DNA from: Phytophthora hibernalis
Taxonomy: Eukaryota; Oomycota; Peronosporomycetes; Peronosporales; Peronosporaceae
Length of the DNA: 64,000 nucleotides
Reading direction: 5' to 3'
Assembly (NCBI GenBank): GCA_012656075.1
Contig: JAAKBF010000047.1
Span: 62,001 to 126,000 of the forward strand
The notes beneath the pieces were generated by a model that saw nothing but the letters and a program-made list of their open reading frames with translations, was not told where the DNA came from and did no database searches. This document shows, one piece after another, positions 58,051 to 64,000 of this stretch (the first letter of the stretch is position 1; each line of letters opens with the position of its first letter). The translations under genes and the position numbers were made by a program.

Positions 58051-58080
58051 GACGTCCGCGGCCGAATTCTATTAGGTACC
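58051..58080. other. polylinker-like seam at the right end of the array
   Basis: Array similarity ends in GACGT. Then, within 30 bp, lie GACGTC (58051), CCGCGG (58056), CGGCCG (58059), GAATTC (58064) and GGTACC (58075), five six-base palindromes. Transposase-like sequence starts at GGTACC. This may be a cloning or assembly join, or chance. Confidence 0.6.
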
Positions 58081-58690
58081 TCTGTACGGTGTCAGCGTAT
58101 ACTGGTTCAAGGTGTAGCCAGCATCCCCGAGATAGTACTTGACTGTAGTAAACGTAGCAAAATAATTAGTACCGGAAAAAGTTAATAAGTTCATCCTTAA
58201 GAAGCACATTCGGGGTCGTTTAAAACGGCGTCCTTGAGAACACGTCCGTCGTGGGCTGATCTTTCCCACCCCTGCAAAACGTATATAAATATTATGTCGA
58301 AATTTCATGCACTAAGTAAATTCTGCGAGCAAAATCTATTCCGGTTTCTCAATCCACCACTCACAGAAGTTGGAACAATGGATGGGATGTGGGTACCGTC
58401 CAACACGCCGCTGCAATTGCTGAAATACGGATAGAATTTTGACGACTGCCGAATCACATTAGGGACTGTTGAATCAGGGATCGCAACATAAGCATTCCAG
58501 TGAGCTATGACGGCAGCGGCGCTTTGTCGAACTGTTTCAGTAATTTTGATGGGTCCATGTTGCCATCTTTCTTGCCTATTTTGGTTGGACTCCCGCTCAA
58601 AATGTACAAGAAGATAAATAGCCGGTCACCACTAGAAATCTCCGTCGTCGCTATCCAGTGCCTTCATGATCGGCGATCAATAACATGCAT
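58075..58690 (-). pseudogene. Harbinger/PIF-like (DDE_Tnp_4) transposase fragment
   Basis: The minus-strand frame 58308-58072 ends with YYLGDAGYTLNQYTLTPYRG. This is the region around the second catalytic Asp of PIF/Harbinger-type transposases (usual form GD-x-GY...LTPYR). It stops right at the seam (58075-58080), so the C-terminal third, including the last acidic residue, is missing. Upstream (to about 58690) decayed coding text is interrupted by stops and frameshifts; pieces such as RFAGVG fit the same family loosely. It is a dead fragment. Confidence 0.55.
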
Positions 58691-58794
58691 GTAGGTAGGG
58701 ACATCCGTGCAGCTTCGTAGAATCGGACGGGGCTCCTTCTATGAACAAGATCTTTGTAATACATCGCTCCTACTCGACTGCTTTTGCAACCCTC

Positions 58795-58836
58795 TAAGAA
58801 ATTAGAAGCTCCTCTACTGGTGCTTCTAATTTCTTA
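58795..58836. repeat. perfect 15-bp inverted repeat, 12-nt loop
   Basis: TAAGAAATTAGAAGC (58795-58809) and GCTTCTAATTTCTTA (58822-58836) are exact reverse complements. No T-run follows to suggest a terminator. It could be the core of a miniature inverted-repeat element. Confidence 0.85.
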
Positions 58837-60142
58837 ACCTAACCCATTCTAAAACCAAATGATACTTATCGACCAAAGTACGAATCACAATTTAGACACA
58901 CCATGCTCATTTTGAGCATATGCCCGCTGGAAAATTTAAAAGTCGTGAAGTGGCACGTTCTCAAAAACAAAATATTCATTTTCAAGACCCCAAAATGGCG
59001 ATAAGGTAAAATGCCAATTATGGCACGGTTTCAAAGCTGCTCCGAAATCGTCGCACAATTTACCGCTATAGGCAACATGCTTCGTACGAAAACGGATAGA
59101 TGCAAAGAAGAAGAATAGATCTATCCAGTGATATTTTTGTGGACTGAGGACACACACAATGTAAAAGTTACGAGGGGCGAAATTTAGCGGTGCATTTGAC
59201 CCTTTCGTGAACAAAGGGTGCATTTTGACCCTTGATGCATGTGCCAAAACCTGAGAGTAAAACGTCCATGAAGGGGGAATTTACCCTTTGACAGAAGTTC
59301 AACCATAAACCTATCTACTTTTGAAACAGGAATAACTACCAATCAGAATATTCTCTGATTCCCCACCCCTCCAATAATTTACGATGTGTACTGCACATAA
59401 CTGTAAAATATGCGTTTAAGTGCGGAATATACAGAGATTGCGTCAGCAAAACTCAAAAAAGTACGAATTTTTGTGACACAACGCACGTGGCATCCACGCT
59501 TGAGCACTCTCATCCCCCTTTGTTCCCGACTGGCTCCATTACATACAATTCAATTTCAATAGCGAGATCATGAACACTGGCCACTGGCCAGTTCTACACT
59601 ATGCACACGGCCTTCACTTTCGCAGACGATAAGCAATTAGTTTAGCTCGCACGCTCCTACGTCGACGACGATCGCGAATATCATGGACGGACATCGCCCA
59701 CTGCATGAGGATCATCGGCCATACTTCCAAGTCGCTTCGGTAGCAACTACGGACACTGATTCGTACCCGAGGCCAAGCTTGGACGAGCACGGGATAGGGG
59801 AGCTGTGAAACAGTATCAAATTTGCTCTTCTGAAGAGGCGCGAGCACGAGGATCGCATTTTTGATACTCCCCGCTTAAATACGAGAGCAGCGAGCACTTT
59901 TCCGTGCTCCTTCTTCTCGTGCTCGTTCCGCAGACCATCGGAAGTAAGCGAGGTTCTCATGCTCTCTGTGAGCGTGTCCTATTGGTTGATATCCTTGAAG
60001 ATCTTCGAAGGTCGCAATGCAAAATTTTGCAAGACCTCTCCAAGCTCACTCCCAAGATTTCCAGGTCGTAGCCGAGTTGGAGAAGTTGTGCGTCCTGCTG
60101 TCTTCAACGATTAGACTGAGTATTCGCCGAGACGCCGTGCCC
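58837..60142. other. AT-rich stretch without a recognised gene
   Basis: A 103-codon minus frame (59247-58936) is present but unrecognised. A hairpin ACCCTTT-cgtgaac-AAAGGGT lies at 59199-59219, with related GACCCTT and TTTACCCTTTG text nearby (59227-59290). From 59850 to 59960 the motif GAGCACG/CGTGCTC recurs. This region may contain the 5' end of the hAT element, but I could not find its terminal repeat or 8-bp target duplication. Confidence 0.4.
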
Positions 60143-60330
60143 CTGCAGCCGTAGTCGCTGAGACGCCAAGAACTGCAGCTATTGTCGTCCAGACCGTCGC
60201 CGACGACATAACACTACAGCTGTTATCGTCCATCCTGTCTGCCGTTCACCGAAGACTGCAGCTGCTGTCGTCATACGCTTCCGCTGGCCACCGTGCACTG
60301 GAGCTGCTGTCTCCAGCACGTCTGCCGGCC
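60143..60330. repeat. degenerate 42-bp minisatellite
   Basis: The motif CTGCAGCTGCTGTCGTCC recurs in diverged form at 60173, 60214, 60256 and 60298 (spacing 41, 42, 42 bp), with a weaker copy at 60143. The linkers resemble CGTCTGCCGGCCACCG. The 42-bp period is a multiple of three, but I see no frame that is clearly coding. Confidence 0.65.
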
Positions 60331-60446
60331 ACCGATGGCGAATCCTCCAGCAGCAGTTCGACAAGCAGTTGAGAGCTTTCAATCTCGGGGCCTCTTTACG
60401 GTGATCCCCACGCCCAACTGAAACTTCATTCATTTTTAAATGGGGC

Positions 60447-62657
60447 GTGCGCGTTGAATATCTCGAGAACGGCAAGATGACCCTCGCATGGGCGTGCTTA
60501 GCGGACGAGGGCTGCAGAACGTCAGGTACAAACTTGATCAAGTTGCACTCCGGAAAAACATCTTTGGCAGCAAGACACCTCCAGAAACTACACAAAATCA
60601 CCTCGCCTAAAGCCGATTCGGAACTGACTACGAAGCGAAAGCGGGATGCTGAAATCGAGCACCTGCAATCATCTATGCTGTATTCCAGCAACCCAACCCG
60701 GCTCAACTTGCTGCTGACGACACTTCGAATTATCAATCAGAACCTCCCTTTTGGATGGTTGAGTATGAAGAGACAAAGATCATGGAGGCGCTGCTGGTTA
60801 AAGACGAGATGAAGTCGACAATCAATGCAGAACGCGTGAAGGAGGCAATCGTTGAGCTGTTTTCATCGACTAAAAGGAGATCGTGAACTATCTGGAAGAA
60901 AACCAGGCAGACTATCCAACCTTCACGCTCGTTGCAGACTTTTGGACATGCAAGACTACCAGTGACAAGTTTTTTGGGGTTCGTGTGTACTTGGTGGACA
61001 CGGAATGGCAGTTCAAATCAATTCTTCTGGGAACAAGGAAATTTGATCCTGCATACGGAGACCGTGACGGCGGCATTCAAAAGCCGTTTCGAGCGTGGCT
61101 GGACAAAATGCTGGAGGACTTTGGCTTTAAGAAAATAACTTTTACGGAGCCACCAGCGACTCTGGAGCGGATGTGAAGTCAATGCTGCGCACCGGATTAA
61201 ACCTGCGTTCGGAATGGTGCATCGCGCACATGGCACATGCTGCGACGAAAGCATCGTGTGGTGTGAATGGGGCGGTTAGTGCAGAGGCAAATCCAGAAAT
61301 GGCGGACCTGATAACAAGAATGGCAAAGGTGATATTCCAGATCAAGCACGTATCGACAACAGGGAATTTGTTCAAGGAACTCTGCAAGTCTAAGACCAAG
61401 GGTGCATCTTCCCGACTCCTTGGATATTCAACATCCCGCTTTCTAAGCCTAACAAACGCACTGGAGAGAATCATTCTCAAATGGCCCGCAAATACGGCGT
61501 GGTATGAGGAGAGAAAACGTCAAGCTCTTCGTGTCAACAAAACTCCACCCGATTTTCCACTGGCAAACCGACATGACGACTTGGTTCACGTACTCTCAGT
61601 GCTGAAGCAAATCGGCGGCGAGATAAAGCTCAGATGCCAGGCAGAGCGGCCAGTGCAGGTCGAGGTGCTTGCGCAATTATTCTTGGTTCGTATTCACGAC
61701 CTGAACTCTGATCAAGCCCTACCACATTACCTGTCGACCGATGAAAACCCTCGCTGGATTGCAGCAAGTGAACTTACCCCGTTGACAGCCCAAACACGAT
61801 CCCTGCTGCGAGAAGCACTGGATGAACGCTTTTTCTGCAGATACTATAAGGACACGGCATTTGCCAGATGTGATTTTCTACTGGAAATGCAAATGAAGCT
61901 CCACCCGATCTACAAGCGAACTGAACGAAGTCTTGATCGTGCTGTAATTTTGTGTTGCCGCCAGCACGACAAAAAAGGAAAGGCGGGCGTTGAGAGGAAG
62001 AACGCAGTGAGTGCAAAGATTCGTCACAACCTACTGGAGCTGCTCAAAGTGGTCGTTGAACCAGCAGACAACACAGAGCAAGTTTTTACTCCCTCCGTTG
62101 CGCGTGTTAGCAGGCTAGAAGCGGAGTTTGCTTCAAGGCCGAGCAGACCACCCATGACGAGTAATCGGGATCGACGCGCTGAAGAGGAGCTTGATCGGTG
62201 GCTTGAAGACGAAGTTGATGTAGAGCGGCGCGATGACAGTATGCCGAAAGAAACGGTACTTGAGTTTTGGCAGCGCCGTCAGCACGAGGGTGAATATCGT
62301 ATTATCCCAAAAGCTGTCAAAGTGTTGTTCGCCATTCCGGCGTCATCGTGCGAGATCGAACGTGATTTTAGTGTAAGTGGAACCATGGTGAACTCCCAGC
62401 GCACGAGTCTAGCTGATCACAATATTGACATGTGTTCATTTCTAAATCGGAATCGCGACTTGGTTGACCTGCTTCAGTGCGAGGAAATCCCGAAGGGCCA
62501 ACACCATCTACACACGCCATCCAACTTTATTTTCCCATTTGACTCTGATCTGGACTTTGAAATGGATGAAATGACGAGCGATATTCTAGCCAACTTCGTC
62601 TCCAGCACTTCGTTGCTCGATGATATGGGGGAGGAAGAGGAGAAGACTTCGTTGTGA
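60447..62657 (+). pseudogene. hAT-family transposase, frameshifted
   Basis: Three frames make up one hAT transposase. The frame at 60447-60812 begins with a BED-type zinc finger (Cys17, Cys23, His44, His49). A frame at about 60750-60873 and 60883-61176 carries the start of the catalytic region (TLVADFWTC). The 494-codon frame 61173-62657 holds the rest and ends with the hAT C-terminal dimerisation domain (IPASSCEIERDFSVSG from residue 388, DMCSFLNRNRDL from 419). Frame changes near 60750, 60873 and 61142 disable it. ORF starts at 60447 and 61173 are GTG and reflect these breaks, not real starts. hAT transposases excise and insert DNA with 8-bp target duplications. No inverted termini were identified. 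The long intact last frame suggests recent inactivation. Confidence 0.85.
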
Positions 62658-64000
62658 ATGCATTTGGAGATTTACATGAAAAATATACGTGTTGGCAACT
62701 CGAAAGTGTCTGTTGTTCTAGCATTAGTTTTTGTGAAACTCGATGCCAGCTCAACATCTCTTCATTTCTTACGGCTCTTTTCTTGCTCGACAAGTATCGT
62801 CGAGCTGCCGTCTCCGCTCACTGCGACCTGTAGCTGGATCTCAGAGATAACAGCTCTTAGATTCACCCGCACGGCTTGTTGTTGGTGATGTGGGCTGTAC
62901 TGCTGTTGCTGCGCGTTCTCTCGAACATCGATTGGTTGTGTCAGCACAACATCATCCAGCCCCGAGTACTCGTTTCCTGCAACACGATTGCTTCCTCTTG
63001 TTATGAAAATGCCTTTTCTTCACCCTCCGTCTCTCTAAGCGACTCATGCTCCATTCTAGAGCCATCATGTTGCGAGACGAGAAGGGCCCCGCTGAACATC
63101 TTTTGATCGGTACTAGACGGTGTTCCTTGCAAGCCAAAAGACGAATCCTCCATGTAAGTCCTCCTCCAAGCCTCTTGCATTCGTCTTTCAAGGTGGTAAT
63201 CATCGTTGGTGGCGCCATAATCTCCGTTCGTATCCGTGTCGTCGTTAACGGGCTCTGCCGTGGCTTCGGTTGTTCTACATTAAATGCCATCGTATGTACT
63301 TCGTCTTTAATGGCCTTGCAAATGACGTCAACAGCTGACTGTATACTGCGATCAATTATGCAGCGAGTTTCGTTGAGATCAATCTGAAAAGTAGTTTCTT
63401 GCTCCGAGGCATCAACTGGTGTGAGCGCTCGCTCACCTTGAACATCATTCCATCTTTGCTGCACTTCCTTCTGCACCATTTCTGATATGGCTGCTTCGAG
63501 CTCGGCATCCTCATGCAGACGGCCTTTCTTTCTCATGCGCACACCACCTGATCTCGAAGGGCTGCGGTAGCGTCAGCCTGACGCTAAATTTGCAAATTCA
63601 GGTCTGATTGAGTTTTCGTGAGAGCCTTCTGCATTCGGGCTTCCGTGTTTGACGTTATTTCCCAGTGGATTCTTGTAGAGGTTCTCCACCACGGTTGACG
63701 CTCTGCAACAACTCTTGTCTAATCTCTTCACACGCCAGGTGAATGGCCCTTTCTAGGGATATTTTTATAGCAGCTTTAGCACCCTCGGAGGCTGCTTGCA
63801 CTTGCTGCTGTACGAGCTGATCCGTCTCCTGTCCAAGCCGCATCTGGTTTTGGGAGGTCGTGAACTTGGCCTCGACGAGTTGTTGAATGTGAGCTGTGAT
63901 TTTCTCGAGTTCCCCGTCAACTTTGGTCGCTACCTCCTCCAGCCTCTGATGAACCTTCGACTTGAGCAGAATTAGCCAACTTTGACGCGGTGGTTTCTCG
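62658..64000 (-). pseudogene. coiled-coil protein gene, broken and cut by the right edge
   Basis: On the minus strand a frame enters from the right edge and runs to a stop at about 63655. It is rich in heptad-like Leu/Val/Glu/Gln text (HIQQLVEAKF, QLVQQQVQAASEG, RAIHLACEEIRQELLQSV). Coiled-coil coding text continues in other frames after this stop (MQKALTKTQSDLNLQI then a TAG) and again at 63542-63230 (AELEAAISEMVQKEVQQRW). A further frame change near 63230 continues a polar segment to about 63000, and a Gln-rich piece lies at 62947-62762. At least three frameshifts or stops are needed, so it is a decayed gene. No family is recognised; a mobile-element structural protein or a host cytoskeletal-type protein are both possible. 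Confidence 0.45.

Larger units (their letters stand above)
12630..58055. repeat. tandem array of a ~709-bp tRNA-Arg(ACG) unit, 64 units plus a partial
   Basis: Sixty-five tRNA positions lie head to tail over 45.4 kb, all with the tRNA on the minus strand. Unit length is 709 or 710 bp apart from small indels (706-708, 703), two damaged units of 716 and 718, and one 468-bp deletion unit. Each unit is a 72-nt tRNA gene plus a ~637-bp spacer. Units are nearly identical. Recurrent variants are: a C3/C4 run before GCGG; C or G in CTGCSCCAAGG; GAAGATATG or GAATATATG; GATAGC or GCTAGC; and AAGGTAAAAA or AAGGAAAAAA. They occur in blocks, which fits local homogenisation by unequal exchange or conversion. 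The left end lies inside the tRNA at its anticodon and the right end in the spacer at GACGT. Because the period is 1 or 2 modulo 3, frames cannot read through several units. Confidence 0.95.

Noticed and set aside
12630..58055. CRISPR array
   Set aside because: Repeats are 709 bp with near-identical spacers and contain tRNA genes; the genome is eukaryotic.
12630..58055. 5S or other rDNA array
   Set aside because: No 5S, SSU or LSU rRNA text is seen in the unit; the only RNA gene found is the tRNA.
12639..58075. Several hundred repeated 60-147-codon frames in the array, on both strands
   Set aside because: They recur only because the unit recurs, overlap each other in several frames, shift frame from unit to unit and lack known domains. 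Those with RGPMDKASAYEAGDCGFESR or MPYPLGHG text are translations of the tRNA gene itself. A GDTHG piece resembles a phosphatase motif but has no further support.
60179..60736. 185-codon minus-strand frame
   Set aside because: It overlaps the 42-bp minisatellite and the antisense of the hAT zinc finger; the plus strand has the recognisable domain.

Overview
The window looks like repeat-rich nuclear DNA from an oomycete of the Phytophthora/Peronosporales type. I infer this from its mobile-element mix: a Crypton tyrosine-recombinase element with a C-terminal DNA-binding region, a Ty3/Gypsy relic, an Ulp1-type protease gene, a Harbinger-like fragment and a hAT relic. Compact GT-AG introns and eukaryotic tRNA genes agree. 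There is no bacterial operon structure. The species cannot be fixed from the sequence.

The dominant feature is a head-to-tail array of a ~709-bp unit from 12630 to about 58055 (about 45.4 kb, 64 units plus a partial one). Each unit carries one tRNA-Arg(ACG) gene on the minus strand with A box, B box and a T4 Pol III terminator, followed by a ~637-bp spacer with no convincing gene. I count 65 tRNA positions: 59 read as the same 72-nt sequence, two have a 1-nt deletion in the anticodon arm, one has an altered 5' end, and three are truncated or degenerate. All normal copies share one acceptor-stem mismatch (C4:A69) and an unusual U73. Spacer variants fall in blocks, such as a run of fourteen 710-bp units after a run of 709-bp units, which indicates local homogenisation.

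Left of the array (1-12629): the 3' part of an intron-containing gene of unknown function (1-1208, minus); an unrecognised stretch; a ~1-kb foldback element (about 2680-3727); a broken Crypton (3974-6094); a gene joining a helix-turn-helix region to an Ulp1-like cysteine protease (6281-7694) that contains a 33-bp minisatellite, probably intronic, and a frameshift before the catalytic Cys; a short tRNA-like element whose anticodon arm is a GCAA-capped hairpin (7895-7960); and a heavily mutated Ty3/Gypsy relic (about 8384-12461) that stops after RNase H. The array begins about 170 bp later, inside a tRNA gene and exactly at its anticodon.

Right of the array (58056-64000): a 20-bp seam rich in restriction-site palindromes joins the last broken unit to a Harbinger/PIF-like transposase fragment (minus). 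Then come about 1.5 kb of AT-rich sequence with small hairpins, a degenerate 42-bp minisatellite, a hAT transposase pseudogene (60447-62657, plus) and a broken coiled-coil gene running off the right edge (minus). Apart from the tRNA genes and possibly the left-edge gene, almost every protein-coding feature is a damaged mobile element. The main biological question is why a single tRNA-Arg gene has been amplified to more than 60 tandem copies.
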